A DNA stretch of 64,000 nucleotides from Lachnospiraceae bacterium. Lineage in GTDB: Bacteria; Bacillota; Clostridia; Lachnospirales; Lachnospiraceae. The position numbers and the translations under genes are program-made. The first letter of the stretch is position 1. The number at the start of each line of letters is the position of its first letter. Below the pieces are notes generated by a model that had not been told where the DNA came from, did no database searches, and was given only the letters and a program-made list of their open reading frames with translations. The stretch lies in assembly GCA_017626095.1 (NCBI GenBank), contig JAGAJL010000023.1:51497-115496 (forward strand), given 5' to 3'. This document shows positions 16,039-25,927 of this stretch, one piece after another.

Positions 16039-17070
16039 ATGGCAATGGATTACAAAACATCCGGAGTTGATATTGAAGCCGGATACAAATCAGTGGAATT
16101 AATGAAAAAACATGTAAAGCAGACGATGAGACCGGAGGTGTTAGGTGGTCTTGGTGGTTTTGCAGGTGCATTTGATCTTTCTAAAATAAAAGACATGGAG
16201 GAACCGGTTTTATTGTCCGGAACGGATGGTTGCGGAACCAAAGTCAAACTTGCATTTGTTATGGATAAGCATGATACCATCGGTATCGATGCAGTTGCCA
16301 TGTGTGTGAATGATATTGCCTGCTCCGGTGGAGAACCGTTGTTTTTCTTAGACTATATCGCATGCGGAAAAAATTATCCCGAAAAAATTGCGACGATCGT
16401 AAGCGGAGTTGCAGAGGGCTGTATTCAGTCAGAATGTGCATTGGTTGGCGGTGAGACAGCTGAGCATCCCGGACTGATGCCGGAAGATGATTACGATTTG
16501 GCCGGCTTTGCGGTTGGTGTGGTAGATAAAAAAGATATGATTACCGGTGAAAATATCAAACCCGGTGATGTATTAATCGGTATGGCAAGCAGCGGTGTAC
16601 ACAGCAATGGCTTTTCTTTGGTACGTAAGGTATTTGAGATGACAAAAGAAAGTCTTGATACATACTATGATGAGCTTGGCACAACACTCGGCGAAGCTTT
16701 GATTGCACCGACACGAATTTATGTAAAAGCATTAAAGAGTATCAAAAATGCAGGCGTGACCATTAAGGGATGCAGCCATATTACCGGTGGCGGTTTTTAT
16801 GAAAACATACCGCGTATGCTTCCGGACGGCGTAGCTGCAAAGATTCAAAAAGACAGCTATGAAATTCCGCCGATCTTCAAATTGCTTGCAAAAACAGGTG
16901 GGATTGAAGAACAGATGATGTACAATACTTACAACATGGGTCTGGGTATGGTTATAGCCGTAGATGAAAAAGATGTAGATAAGACGATGGAAGCAATCAA
17001 AGCAACAGGGGATACGCCCTATGTAGTAGGTTCTGTCGTTGCAGGTAATAAAGGAGTTATCTTATGCTGA
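16039..17070 (+). CDS. purM: Phosphoribosylformylglycinamidine cyclo-ligase PurM
   Basis: A 343-residue AIR synthetase. It closes the imidazole ring of FGAM with ATP. The N-terminal GGLGGFAGAFDL and SGTDGCGTKVK motifs and the later GGGFYENIPRMLP are characteristic. Length is normal. It overlaps purN by 7 bases (ATGCTGA), which indicates translational coupling within the purE-M-N operon. Confidence 0.95.
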   Translation: MAMDYKTSGVDIEAGYKSVELMKKHVKQTMRPEVLGGLGGFAGAFDLSKIKDMEEPVLLSGTDGCGTKVKLAFVMDKHDTIGIDAVAMCVNDIACSGGEPLFFLDYIACGKNYPEKIATIVSGVAEGCIQSECALVGGETAEHPGLMPEDDYDLAGFAVGVVDKKDMITGENIKPGDVLIGMASSGVHSNGFSLVRKVFEMTKESLDTYYDELGTTLGEALIAPTRIYVKALKSIKNAGVTIKGCSHITGGGFYENIPRMLPDGVAAKIQKDSYEIPPIFKLLAKTGGIEEQMMYNTYNMGLGMVIAVDEKDVDKTMEAIKATGDTPYVVGSVVAGNKGVILC

Positions 17071-17687
17071 AAATTGTTGTCTGTGTTTCCGGTGGAGGAA
17101 CCAATCTTCAGGCAATTATTGATGGTATTGCCGATGGAACCATTACAAATACCGAAATTGTCGGAGTAATCAGCAATAATAAAAATGCATACGCATTAGA
17201 AAGAGCAAAAAAAGCAGGAATTTCCGCTGTATGTATTTCTCCGAAAGATTATGAGACACGCGAGATATTTAATGATGCATTATTGGATGGAGTTTTGTCA
17301 TTAAAACCGGATTTGATTGTACTGGCCGGATTCTTGGTTAACATTCCACCCCAAATGATTCAGGCATTTCGAAATCGCATCATCAACATTCATCCGTCTT
17401 TGATTCCTTCTTTCTGCGGAGTCGGATGCTACGGGCTCAAAGTTCATGAAAAGGCCCTTGCCCGGGGAGTAAAGGTGTCCGGTGCCACGGTTCATTTCGT
17501 GGATGAGGGAACAGATACCGGTCCTATCATTATGCAAAAGGCTGTTGAGGTGATGCAGGGCGATACACCCGAAGTTCTTCAGAGACGTATCATGGAACAG
17601 GCAGAATGGGTAATTTTACCAAAGACAATTGATTTGATTGCAAACGGAAAAATTTCAGTAGAGGATAATGTGGTTTGCATAAAATAG
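17064..17687 (+). CDS. purN: Phosphoribosylglycinamide formyltransferase PurN
   Basis: A 207-residue GAR transformylase that uses 10-formyl-tetrahydrofolate. The VSGGGTNLQAI loop near residue 10 binds the phosphate, and the NIHPSLIPSF block carries the catalytic Asn-His pair. ATVHFVDEGTDTGPII holds the catalytic Asp. The start overlaps the purM stop, with AAAGGAG inside purM at 17050. The spacer to purD is 218 bases, unusually long for this unit. Confidence 0.95.
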   Translation: MLKIVVCVSGGGTNLQAIIDGIADGTITNTEIVGVISNNKNAYALERAKKAGISAVCISPKDYETREIFNDALLDGVLSLKPDLIVLAGFLVNIPPQMIQAFRNRIINIHPSLIPSFCGVGCYGLKVHEKALARGVKVSGATVHFVDEGTDTGPIIMQKAVEVMQGDTPEVLQRRIMEQAEWVILPKTIDLIANGKISVEDNVVCIK

Positions 17688-17790
17688 AACCATTAAACTA
17701 TTAGATAGATTATTTCTGTCAGACAGTTTATTTCTGTTGGATTGTTCATGAGATGAAGATACGGCAGAATAGGATTGCAAATAATTTTAA

Positions 17791-17866
17791 AATATTCTTT
17801 TTACATGAAACGGCTTTATGTAATAGTACTTAATATTCTTATTATATGAAACGGCTTTATGTAATA
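17791..17866 (+). repeat. Paired 35-base direct repeat with hairpins upstream of purD
   Basis: Two 35-base copies (17791-17825 and 17832-17866) differ at only two positions. Each holds ATGAAACGGCTTTATGTAATA. In the first copy TTACAT pairs with ATGTAA around GAAACGGCTTT. The 41-base spacing is about four helical turns, so two proteins could bind on the same face. A stretched duplication without function is also possible. Confidence 0.6.
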
Positions 17867-17905
17867 AGAAAAAGGTTTACATAACACAAACGAAAGGATA
17901 ACAAG

Positions 17906-19177
17906 ATGAAAGTTTTAATCGTAGGTAGCGGTGGAAGAGAACATGCAATTGCATACAGTGTAGCAAAGAGTGAAAAAGTTGATAAAATCTATTGCGCACC
18001 CGGCAATGCCGGAATTGGAGAAATTGCGGAGTGTGTTGCAATTGGTGCTATGGAATTTGATAAAATTGTAGATTTTGCAAAGACTAAAGATATCGATTTA
18101 GTTATTGTCGGTATGGATGATCCGTTGGTCGGTGGTCTGGTTGATGAATTGGAGAATGCAGGCATCCGTACTTTCGGACCTCGTAAAAATGCGGCTATTC
18201 TGGAAGGAAGCAAGGCATTTTCAAAAGATTTAATGAAAAAATATAATATTCCCACAGCGGCTTATGAAAACTTTGATGATCCAAATAAAGCTTTGGAATA
18301 TCTGGAAACTGCAAAATTTCCGATTGTTTTAAAGGCAGACGGTCTTGCACTCGGTAAGGGTGTGCTTATCTGCAATACCTTAGAGGAAGCAAAAGACGGT
18401 GTCAAATCCATTATGCTGGATAAAAAATTCGGTACTGCCGGAAATCAGATGGTCATTGAAGAGTTTATGACGGGACGTGAAGTCAGCGTATTGTCTTTTG
18501 TCGACGGAAAAACCATCAAGATTATGTCTTCTGCACAGGATCATAAACGTGCCAAGGATGGAGATGAGGGATTAAATACCGGTGGAATGGGAACCTTTTC
18601 CCCCAGTCCTTTCTATACAAAGGAAGTGGATGAATTCTGTAAAAAATACATTTATCAGGCAACGGTTGATGCTATGGCTGCAGAAGGAAGAGAGTTTAAG
18701 GGCGTTATTTTCTTTGGACTAATGTTAACCGAAGACGGTCCTAAAGTACTGGAATACAATGCCAGATTTGGAGATCCTGAGGCGCAGGTTGTTCTTCCAC
18801 GTATGAAAAATGATTTGATCGAAGTTGCCGAAGCATGTATTGACGGTACTTTGGATCAGGTTGATTTACAGTTTGAAGATAATGCGGCTGTCTGTGTTGT
18901 ATTAGCTTCAGACGGATATCCGGTTTCTTATGAAAAGGGATTTGTCATCAAAGGACTTGAAAACTTTGATGATAAGGATGATTATTATGTTTTCCATGCA
19001 GGTACGAAAAAGACCGATGACGGTTTTGTGACAAACGGTGGTCGTGTTCTTGGTGTTACAGCAAAAGGAAAAGATTTAAAAGATGCCAGAAAAAAGGCAT
19101 ATGAGGCAACCGAATGGATTGATTTCGATAATAAATATATGAGACATGATATCGGTAAAGCCATTGATGAAGCATAA
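17906..19177 (+). CDS. purD: Phosphoribosylamine-glycine ligase PurD
   Basis: A 423-residue GAR synthetase of the ATP-grasp fold. It joins phosphoribosylamine and glycine. GSGGREHAIA starts the N-domain, KADGLALGKGVL is the ATP-binding region, and EYNARFGDPEAQ holds the metal-binding Glu and Asn. The start follows GAAAGGAT. Its last codons (KAIDEA) are the first unit of a 19-base tandem repeat, so the stop codon lies in repeated DNA. Confidence 0.95.
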   Translation: MKVLIVGSGGREHAIAYSVAKSEKVDKIYCAPGNAGIGEIAECVAIGAMEFDKIVDFAKTKDIDLVIVGMDDPLVGGLVDELENAGIRTFGPRKNAAILEGSKAFSKDLMKKYNIPTAAYENFDDPNKALEYLETAKFPIVLKADGLALGKGVLICNTLEEAKDGVKSIMLDKKFGTAGNQMVIEEFMTGREVSVLSFVDGKTIKIMSSAQDHKRAKDGDEGLNTGGMGTFSPSPFYTKEVDEFCKKYIYQATVDAMAAEGREFKGVIFFGLMLTEDGPKVLEYNARFGDPEAQVVLPRMKNDLIEVAEACIDGTLDQVDLQFEDNAAVCVVLASDGYPVSYEKGFVIKGLENFDDKDDYYVFHAGTKKTDDGFVTNGGRVLGVTAKGKDLKDARKKAYEATEWIDFDNKYMRHDIGKAIDEA

Positions 19178-19242
19178 AGCGATTGATGAAGCATAAAGCG
19201 ATTGATGAAGCATAAAGCGATTGATGAAGCATAAAGCGACTG
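19157..19242 (+). repeat. 19-bp tandem repeat spanning the purD stop codon
   Basis: The unit AAAGCGATTGATGAAGCAT occurs four times at 19157, 19176, 19195 and 19214, followed by a partial fifth copy at 19233. Only unit 1 is coding (with one C for G) and it supplies GCA-TAA. Since the stop is in unit 1, the extra copies are untranslated. A change in copy number would not alter the protein. Confidence 0.9.
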
Positions 19243-19310
19243 AAAGAAAATTTTGGTCATGTTTAGCAGACGAGGAAAATGAATCAAGGAAAAAGCGAAA
19301 GGGCTATTTT

Positions 19311-21272
19311 ATGATGTTTAGGAAGAAAAAAGGACTACGAGTTGTTAGCATATTATTACTTGTGTCTCTGTTGAGGTTTTACGGCGGAGAAAGTATTCAG
19401 ACTGTATATGCTACAGAAACTACGCAGACGCAGGGATCCGATGCCTATCTGAAGACTCTTACGGCTTCGCCGGGTACGATGACACCATCTTTTTCTCCGA
19501 TGGTGACCAGTTACACGGTAACAGTTCCGTCTGATGTTGATAAACTGAATGTAACCTGCAGTACAGCCGATGCAAATGCTACCGTGACAGAGGCAAAGGG
19601 ATTTAAGGACCTTCAGATGGGAAATAATTCAGCAGTCATCAAGGTTAAAGGAACGAGCGGAACCATCTGCACCTATAATATTACCATAGTAAGGGGTAAT
19701 TTGTCGGCAGCAATGAATCCGGCAGAAGGTGCCGGTATTACGCTGGCTACAGAGCCATCTGTTGCAAATACAACAACGCAAACTCCGGTGGCACAGCCAA
19801 CAACAAATGTTTCCAATACACAGGAACCTGTGAATAACGATAATTCAATGGATACTTCTGAAACCGATACTTCCGAAGCTGGTGCTACGACAGAGACAAC
19901 GGAGACAGAAACAACAGAAACTGATACAACAGAAACAGATGGATTGCAGGCTGTACCGATTATGGCGACCTTACCGGAATCAGGAGAGCGTTATTTAATT
20001 GGTGGAGATTCGATTTATGCTGATTATTATGTAACTTCAACGTTTGATACATCTTTGCTTCCGGAAGGTTTTGTTGTAGAACCGTACAGTTTTAACGGGG
20101 CAACTGTACAGTCAGCATATTTGGCAGCAGGAGATATCCGCGTGCTCTATTCTGAATCGGAAGAAGGAAGCAACGGAGGTTTGCGTATTTACTATGAAGA
20201 CGATAAGGATGTTTTGGATTTCGTTCCGTTTTTAGGCTATGACGGCTTTGTTTTTCCTGTTAGATATCAGGCTCAGATTCCGGTTCCGTTAAATTATACC
20301 GGTAGCTACATGCCTTTTGATAAAAAGGTTGTATCTTGTTATATATACACTGAATTGACCGGAAATCCTTTGTCTGTTCAGGAAGGAATGGAAAGTGAGG
20401 ATACCCTTCAGCCGGGAGAATCAACGGCTGATGCCGATCCGGTTATGGTAGATACATTGGATGAAATGCCGGAATTCTATTTGTTTTACGGTATGAACAA
20501 CAATGGCGAAGAAAACTTTTATCTCTATGACTGGAAAGAGGGAACTTACCAGAGATATGTTGAAAGAGATACCTCATATGATTTGGATCAGTCCTATTTC
20601 AAATATAAAGATATGTCACATCAGAGATTTGTGATTATGTGTATTCTGTTCGTTTTGTTGTTGCTTGCAATCTTTGTAATCGTCAATCTCTACATGAAAA
20701 ACAGGGAATTGAAACGCGACTTAGAAGACTATGATCCGGATTATAGGGGAGAAGATGATGATTCGGATTCGTATGATGAGGACGATGACACAGATAATGA
20801 AGACGATGATGACGATGATTCGGATTCCTATGACACGGATCAGGACGATTCGGATTTCGACAACTTGGGAGACGATTTTTATCAAAATGATGAAAAAACG
20901 GACGAAGAGAATGATATAGGTGTAAATAATGATTTGAAACAAAAAATAGACGATATGGATGATGATCTGATAAAAGAGCAATATCCGATTCATGTCAGTC
21001 CGGAAATGTTTGAGGATGATGGCAAAATGCAGGAGAGCGCACAAACGGATAGTACAGATGGTTTATCCGATTCTTTAACAGATTATTCGGATGTATCAGG
21101 TGCTTCAGGTGTTTCAAGCATTTCAACAGAGGGTGAAAACGTTACACCAAAAGAAGCAACCGGAAGCTTCCGCCGTCCCGAGTTTAAGATGATCAATTTA
21201 TCACGAGAACCGGAACCGAGCGGTATCGATGATGATTTTGAATTTGAATTTATTCATTTTGAGGATGACTAA
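19311..21272 (+). CDS. Membrane-anchored cadherin-like beta-sandwich protein with very acidic cytoplasmic tail
   Basis: A 653-residue protein. A signal peptide (FRKKKGLRVVSILLLVSLL, cleavage near VYATE) precedes a cadherin-like beta-sandwich domain (DAYLKTLTASPGTMTPSFSP, TSYTVTVPSDV, about residues 45-130). A Thr/Glu-rich linker and a second extracellular region follow. One membrane segment lies at about 440-464 (MCILFVLLLLAIFVIVNLYM). The tail begins basic (KNRELKR) and becomes Asp-rich for about 60 residues. Starts at 19311/19314 agree with the signal peptide; upstream in-frame sequence includes the purD repeat. clpC begins 16 bases after the stop. Function unknown. Confidence 0.75.
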   Translation: MMFRKKKGLRVVSILLLVSLLRFYGGESIQTVYATETTQTQGSDAYLKTLTASPGTMTPSFSPMVTSYTVTVPSDVDKLNVTCSTADANATVTEAKGFKDLQMGNNSAVIKVKGTSGTICTYNITIVRGNLSAAMNPAEGAGITLATEPSVANTTTQTPVAQPTTNVSNTQEPVNNDNSMDTSETDTSEAGATTETTETETTETDTTETDGLQAVPIMATLPESGERYLIGGDSIYADYYVTSTFDTSLLPEGFVVEPYSFNGATVQSAYLAAGDIRVLYSESEEGSNGGLRIYYEDDKDVLDFVPFLGYDGFVFPVRYQAQIPVPLNYTGSYMPFDKKVVSCYIYTELTGNPLSVQEGMESEDTLQPGESTADADPVMVDTLDEMPEFYLFYGMNNNGEENFYLYDWKEGTYQRYVERDTSYDLDQSYFKYKDMSHQRFVIMCILFVLLLLAIFVIVNLYMKNRELKRDLEDYDPDYRGEDDDSDSYDEDDDTDNEDDDDDDSDSYDTDQDDSDFDNLGDDFYQNDEKTDEENDIGVNNDLKQKIDDMDDDLIKEQYPIHVSPEMFEDDGKMQESAQTDSTDGLSDSLTDYSDVSGASGVSSISTEGENVTPKEATGSFRRPEFKMINLSREPEPSGIDDDFEFEFIHFEDD

Positions 21273-21288
21273 GATCGGAGGGCTATAA

Positions 21289-23721
21289 ATGGCCTATACA
21301 GAAAATGCCAAATCAGCTTTGGCAATTGCAAAACGAATGGCAAAAAAGACCAGACAGAATTATATCGGAACAGAACACATTTTGCTCGGGCTCATTCATA
21401 AAGACAGCGGTGTTGCTGCAAATCTTTTGGCAAAAAGCGGAGTAACAGAACAAAAAATTATGGAAGTAATCAGGGAATTGATTGCACCATCCGGAAATGT
21501 ATCTGTGCTGGAACGAGACGGATATTCACCCCGTGCTATGCAGATTTTAAAGGATGCGGATAAGCAGGCGGAACGATTTGGCTGCAGTCAGACCGGTACG
21601 GAGCATATCCTGCTTGCCATTATCAAAGAGGGCGATAATATTGCCGCACGATTATTGTTTACGATTGGTATCAATCTGCAAAAGCTGTATGTAGATGCCT
21701 TGATTGCCATGGGAGAAGACCCCAATCTGGCAAAAGAAGATTTAAATGCCAAAAAGAAAAATAACCCTACCAAGACCTTAAATCAATATAGTAAAGATTT
21801 GACAAAGATGGCAGCGGAAGGAAAGTTGGATCCCGTTATCGGCAGAGAAAATGAAATTCTGCGTGTGATTCAGATACTTAGTCGCAGGACTAAGAATAAT
21901 CCCTGTCTGATTGGTGAACCCGGAGTTGGAAAAACGGCAATTGCGGAAGGTCTTGCCATGCGGATTGCTGCCAAAGAAGTACCGCAGACACTGGTTGACA
22001 AAAGAGTTGTGACACTCGATTTATCAGCTTTAGTTGCCGGCAGTAAATATCGTGGAGAATTTGAGGAACGAATCAAGAAAGTGATTGCCGAAGTAATTCA
22101 GGCCGGCAATATTATTTTATTTTTGGATGAGATTCATACCATTGTTGGTGCAGGCGGTGCGGAAGGTTCGATTGATGCTTCCAATATTTTAAAACCCTCT
22201 CTTGCCCGTGGTGAGATTCAGCTTATTGGTGCCACAACGATAGAGGAATACAGAAAGTATTTATCCAAGGATGCTGCGTTGGAGCGTCGTTTTCAACCCG
22301 TTAATGTGGAAGAACCGACCGTAAGTGAGGCTATCGAAATTCTGCAGGGGATTAAGCACAAATATGAAGAACATCATATGGTTACGATTTCTGATGAGGC
22401 TGTGGAAGCCGCGGTCAAGTTGTCCAAACGTTATATCAATGATCGGAATTTGCCGGATAAAGCCATTGACCTGATAGATGAGGCAGCGGCTGCAATTCGT
22501 TTAAAAGGAATGAACCTACCGCCTCAATGTCATGAGCTGGAAGAGCAGATCAAAAAAATGGATTTGCAGATTGAAAGATCCTTTAAATTTGATGCTTTTA
22601 TGCAGGCACACGAGATTAAACTACAACAGGATGAACTGGTTAAAAAGTATAACCGCCTAAAAGAGCGACATGCAAAGAAAATGGAAGACAGAAGTCTTAT
22701 TGTCAATGAAAATGACATTGCAGATGTTGTATCCATGTGGACAAAAATTCCGGTCAGCAAGCTTGCAGAAAAAGAAAGCGAGAGACTGCTACGCTTAGAG
22801 AGCATTTTGCATAAACGTGTCATCGGACAAAAAGAAGCGGTAACGGCTGTTGCCAAGGCCATGAGAAGAGGTCGAGTTGGACTTGCCGATCCGAATAAAC
22901 CGATTGGTTCTTTTCTGTTTTTAGGCCCCACCGGTGTCGGAAAAACGGAATTATCCAAAGCGCTTGCAGAAGCGATGTTCGGTTCGGAGAATGCCTTAAT
23001 TCGTGTTGATATGTCAGAATATATGGAACCTCATTCCGTTGCGAAAATGGTTGGTTCTCCTCCGGGCTATGTCGGACACGATGATGGTGGACAGCTTAGT
23101 GAGAAAGTCCGTAGAAATCCGTATTCCGTGATTTTGTTTGATGAAATCGAGAAAGCGCATCCGGATGTCTTCAATATCCTGCTTCAGGTTTTGGATGAAG
23201 GTCATATCACCGATTCCAAAGGAAGAAAAGTGAATTTCAAAAATACGATTCTAATCATGACCTCCAATGCCGGTGCATCCAGAATTGTGGAGCCCAAAAA
23301 TCTTGGTTTTGCGGCAACGACGACAGAAAAGCAAAATTACAACAAGATGAAAGACAGTGTCATGGAAGAAGTAAAACGTCTTTTTAAGCCGGAATTTATT
23401 AACCGTATTGATGAGATTATGGTATTCCATCAGTTAAATAAAGAAGACATGACAAAGATTGTGACGCTGTTATCCAAAAATCTCTGTACCAGATGTAAGA
23501 ATCAGATGGACATCGATCTGACCATTACGCCGGCATTAAAGAGTTATATTGTCGATAAGTTCAGTGACTTAAAGATGGGCGCCAGACCGCTTAAGAGGGC
23601 CATTCAGACGGAAATTGAGGACATCATGGCAGAAGAGATTCTGGCGGGCAATATAAAACCGGGACAGAAAATCAGGGCAGGAATACAGGATAAAAAAGTT
23701 GTCTTTTCTGTAAAGGAATAG
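21289..23721 (+). CDS. clpC: ATP-dependent Clp protease ATPase subunit ClpC
   Basis: An 810-residue AAA+ unfoldase that feeds substrates to ClpP. Order: paired Clp-N repeats (about 1-145), first AAA domain with Walker [10 protein letters not shown] (about 210) and Walker [10 protein letters not shown], a short middle domain (about 415-485), second AAA domain with GPTGVGKTE (about 547), and C-terminal small domain. Length and short middle domain fit ClpC rather than ClpB (about 860). ctsR, mcsA and mcsB, often adjacent in Bacilli, are absent. The adaptor MecA is encoded at 55291. Start follows CGGAGGG. Confidence 0.93.
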   Translation: MAYTENAKSALAIAKRMAKKTRQNYIGTEHILLGLIHKDSGVAANLLAKSGVTEQKIMEVIRELIAPSGNVSVLERDGYSPRAMQILKDADKQAERFGCSQTGTEHILLAIIKEGDNIAARLLFTIGINLQKLYVDALIAMGEDPNLAKEDLNAKKKNNPTKTLNQYSKDLTKMAAEGKLDPVIGRENEILRVIQILSRRTKNNPCLIGEPGVGKTAIAEGLAMRIAAKEVPQTLVDKRVVTLDLSALVAGSKYRGEFEERIKKVIAEVIQAGNIILFLDEIHTIVGAGGAEGSIDASNILKPSLARGEIQLIGATTIEEYRKYLSKDAALERRFQPVNVEEPTVSEAIEILQGIKHKYEEHHMVTISDEAVEAAVKLSKRYINDRNLPDKAIDLIDEAAAAIRLKGMNLPPQCHELEEQIKKMDLQIERSFKFDAFMQAHEIKLQQDELVKKYNRLKERHAKKMEDRSLIVNENDIADVVSMWTKIPVSKLAEKESERLLRLESILHKRVIGQKEAVTAVAKAMRRGRVGLADPNKPIGSFLFLGPTGVGKTELSKALAEAMFGSENALIRVDMSEYMEPHSVAKMVGSPPGYVGHDDGGQLSEKVRRNPYSVILFDEIEKAHPDVFNILLQVLDEGHITDSKGRKVNFKNTILIMTSNAGASRIVEPKNLGFAATTTEKQNYNKMKDSVMEEVKRLFKPEFINRIDEIMVFHQLNKEDMTKIVTLLSKNLCTRCKNQMDIDLTITPALKSYIVDKFSDLKMGARPLKRAIQTEIEDIMAEEILAGNIKPGQKIRAGIQDKKVVFSVKE

Positions 23722-23723
23722 TA

Positions 23724-23752
23724 TTTACCGCGGGGAGAAAATAGGGTATACT
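23724..23752 (+). promoter_or_regulatory. Promoter upstream of the 137-aa protein and radA
   Basis: TTTACC (23724-23729) and TATACT (23747-23752) are 17 bases apart, just after the clpC stop. It gives the next two genes their own transcript start. Confidence 0.55.
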
Positions 23753-23830
23753 AAGATTATATAGTGATAAAACACAATTTCACCGCAAGATTTTGTGGTG
23801 GTAATGTATAAGTACCAGGAGGATACGAAT

Positions 23831-24244
23831 ATGGCAGTAGTTGCAGAATTGCTTCGTTCAGAGGCAGACGGAAGTATTAGTTTCGGAAACCATTCATTAG
23901 CTACAAAAGCAAAATTAGAGGATTTTCCACATAACGGTGACCTCTATAAGGTAAAAACATTTCAGACAATGACCAAGTTGGAAAAAAACGGCATGTTTTT
24001 ATATGAATCCGTGCCGGGAACCAGTGTCAACAAATTAGTGGAAAGTGCTGATGGCATGAGCTTTTTAGCTGAAGGTAACGAAGATGCTCAGATTACTTTG
24101 GGATTAAAAGAAGATACCGAATACGAAGTCTTTGTTGCCGGAGCCAGCGTTGGAAAGATGAATACCGGCATGAGCGGCAAGTTAAATCTTTCCGTTGAAC
24201 TTGCTGAAGCAGGTGAAGTAGAAGTAAAAGTAGTTGAGGTATAA
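23831..24244 (+). CDS. Conserved protein of unknown function (137 aa)
   Basis: The start ATG at 23831 follows AGGAGG at 8 bases; in-frame sequence upstream lacks a ribosome site. The product is soluble and beta-rich by pattern: ISFGNHSLATKAKLEDF, YKVKTFQTMTKLEKNGMFLYESVPG, and a final TEYEVFVAGASVGKMNTG segment that looks like a small beta-sandwich. I recall relatives in Clostridia between clpC and radA, sometimes labelled endosialidase, but no catalytic motif supports that label. It is 3 bases upstream of radA, so the pair is co-translated. Confidence 0.75.
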   Translation: MAVVAELLRSEADGSISFGNHSLATKAKLEDFPHNGDLYKVKTFQTMTKLEKNGMFLYESVPGTSVNKLVESADGMSFLAEGNEDAQITLGLKEDTEYEVFVAGASVGKMNTGMSGKLNLSVELAEAGEVEVKVVEV

Positions 24245-24247
24245 GCT

Positions 24248-25621
24248 ATGGCAAAAGGAAAAGCAGGCAGTGCTTTCTTTTGTCAGAATTGTGGATATGA
24301 ATCTTCCAAATGGATGGGACAATGTCCCGCCTGTCATGAGTGGAATTGTTTTGTGGAAGAGCGGGTTACAAAAAGCTCCCATAGTTTTGCCGGTTCGATT
24401 CGGACTGAGAAAAAAGCTTTGATTTCCATCAATGACATTAAAGGCGACAAGGAAGATCGTTTTACAACCAATATTGAAGAATTTGACAGGGTGCTGGGTG
24501 GCGGTATCGTCCCCGGCTCTCTTACGTTAGTGGGTGGAGATCCCGGAATTGGGAAATCCACTTTACTTTTACAGGTTTGTAAAGAATTATCGGATTTTGG
24601 CAGAGAAGTGCTTTATATTTCGGGAGAGGAATCTCTTTCCCAGATTAAAATGCGGGCAGACCGCATTGGGACGTTTCAGGACAAATTTAAGCTTCTTACG
24701 GAGATCAATCTCAATGTGATTGCAGAAACCGTAAAAAGTGCAAAACCGGATGTGGTTGTCATTGATTCAATTCAGACCATGTATAATGAAGAGGTCAATG
24801 CAGCACCGGGAAGTGTTTCCCAGGTGCGGGAATCCACTTCTGTCCTATTGCAACTTGCAAAGGGTGAAAATATTGCAGTTCTCATTGTGGGGCATGTGAC
24901 AAAAGAAGGTACGGTAGCAGGTCCCAGAGTGTTAGAGCATATGGTGGATACCGTTCTGTATTTTGAGGGCGATAAACAGGATATTTATCGTATATTAAGA
25001 GGCGTTAAAAACCGTTTTGGCTCTACCAATGAGATTGGTGTTTTCGAAATGGAAGAAGGTGGGCTTCGTGAGATCAAGAATCCTTCGGAATTTATGATCA
25101 GTGGAAAGCCGGAGGGCGCAAACGGTTCTGTCGTCACCTGTTGTATGGAAGGAACCAGACCTATGCTCATGGAAGTGCAGGCTTTGGTCTGTGATACCAA
25201 CTTCCAGATACCACGCAGACAGGCAACCGGATGCGATTTTAACCGCATGAATTTGTTGATTGCAGTGATCGAGAAACGAGTTCGGATTCCGCTTGGACAT
25301 GAGGATGCCTATATTAATTTTGCGGGTGGAATGCGGATAACGGAGCCGGCAACGGATTTGGCGGTGGTTATGGCATTGGTATCAAGCTATCGGAATAAGC
25401 CGGTGGATGACAAAATGATTGTATTTGGAGAAGTCGGACTAAGCGGAGAAGTACGGGGAATATCCATGGTAAAACAGCGTGTGATGGAAGCAAAAAAGAT
25501 GGGATATCAAAGCTGTGTGGTTCCATATGCCAACCAAAAACAACTTGCGGATGTCAAGGATATGAAATTGTATGCGGTAAAAAATATTATGGAAGCGGTT
25601 TCGCTGATTGGTGCGGAGTAG
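24248..25621 (+). CDS. radA: DNA repair protein RadA
   Basis: A 457-residue RecA-like helicase that processes recombination intermediates. A four-cysteine zinc finger is made of Cys12, Cys15, Cys26 and Cys29. Walker A is GGDPGIGKST (96-105), the RadA-specific KNRFGSTNEIG motif lies near 255-265, and a Lon-like C-terminal domain follows. Length is normal. It begins 3 bases after the preceding stop codon. No terminator follows at once; a structured region is found downstream. Confidence 0.95.
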   Translation: MAKGKAGSAFFCQNCGYESSKWMGQCPACHEWNCFVEERVTKSSHSFAGSIRTEKKALISINDIKGDKEDRFTTNIEEFDRVLGGGIVPGSLTLVGGDPGIGKSTLLLQVCKELSDFGREVLYISGEESLSQIKMRADRIGTFQDKFKLLTEINLNVIAETVKSAKPDVVVIDSIQTMYNEEVNAAPGSVSQVRESTSVLLQLAKGENIAVLIVGHVTKEGTVAGPRVLEHMVDTVLYFEGDKQDIYRILRGVKNRFGSTNEIGVFEMEEGGLREIKNPSEFMISGKPEGANGSVVTCCMEGTRPMLMEVQALVCDTNFQIPRRQATGCDFNRMNLLIAVIEKRVRIPLGHEDAYINFAGGMRITEPATDLAVVMALVSSYRNKPVDDKMIVFGEVGLSGEVRGISMVKQRVMEAKKMGYQSCVVPYANQKQLADVKDMKLYAVKNIMEAVSLIGAE

Positions 25622-25737
25622 AAATCTCAATTTTGTCATAAATTAGTACTTATTTTGAACAAATAGTGTCATAATTGCGCAATATATTTCAATTTTTGGG
25701 CAATATATTTGTAGAAAAAAGTAGATTTATTAGATAC

Positions 25738-25856
25738 AATAAAAAAGGTTCAGCGAGAGCTGAGCTTGCTAATTAGCAATTCCGGAAGAATTCCCCTTTT
25801 ACACAAACAGGTAGGCCGAGCGCATGAAATGCGTTCGGTCTACTTGTTTGTGGGGA
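25738..25856 (+). ncRNA. Candidate structured RNA of unknown class
   Basis: Four helices follow each other: CAGC-GAGA-GCTG (25751-25762, a GNRA tetraloop), the palindrome TTGCTAATTAGCAA (25766-25779), GGAA-GAA-TTCC, then a 24-pair stem at 25802-25852 with three G-T pairs and a GAA loop. A T-rich stretch (ATATTTTTAT) comes next, so the last stem may double as the radA terminator. No known RNA family was recognised, and no coding gene follows for it to regulate before tRNA-Trp. Confidence 0.4.
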
Positions 25857-25927
25857 TATTTTTATGGGACGTTTTTTTGGTCACAGGGTGTCCCACTGTT
25901 ATACATTGTTATATATATGTATGTAAA

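Noticed and set aside
17688-17905. Purine riboswitch before purD
   Set aside because: No conserved purine-aptamer core is seen; the hairpins present belong to the 35-base repeat.
23795-23830. Earlier in-frame start for the 137-aa gene before radA
   Set aside because: No ribosome site before it; AGGAGG is inside this stretch and serves ATG 23831.
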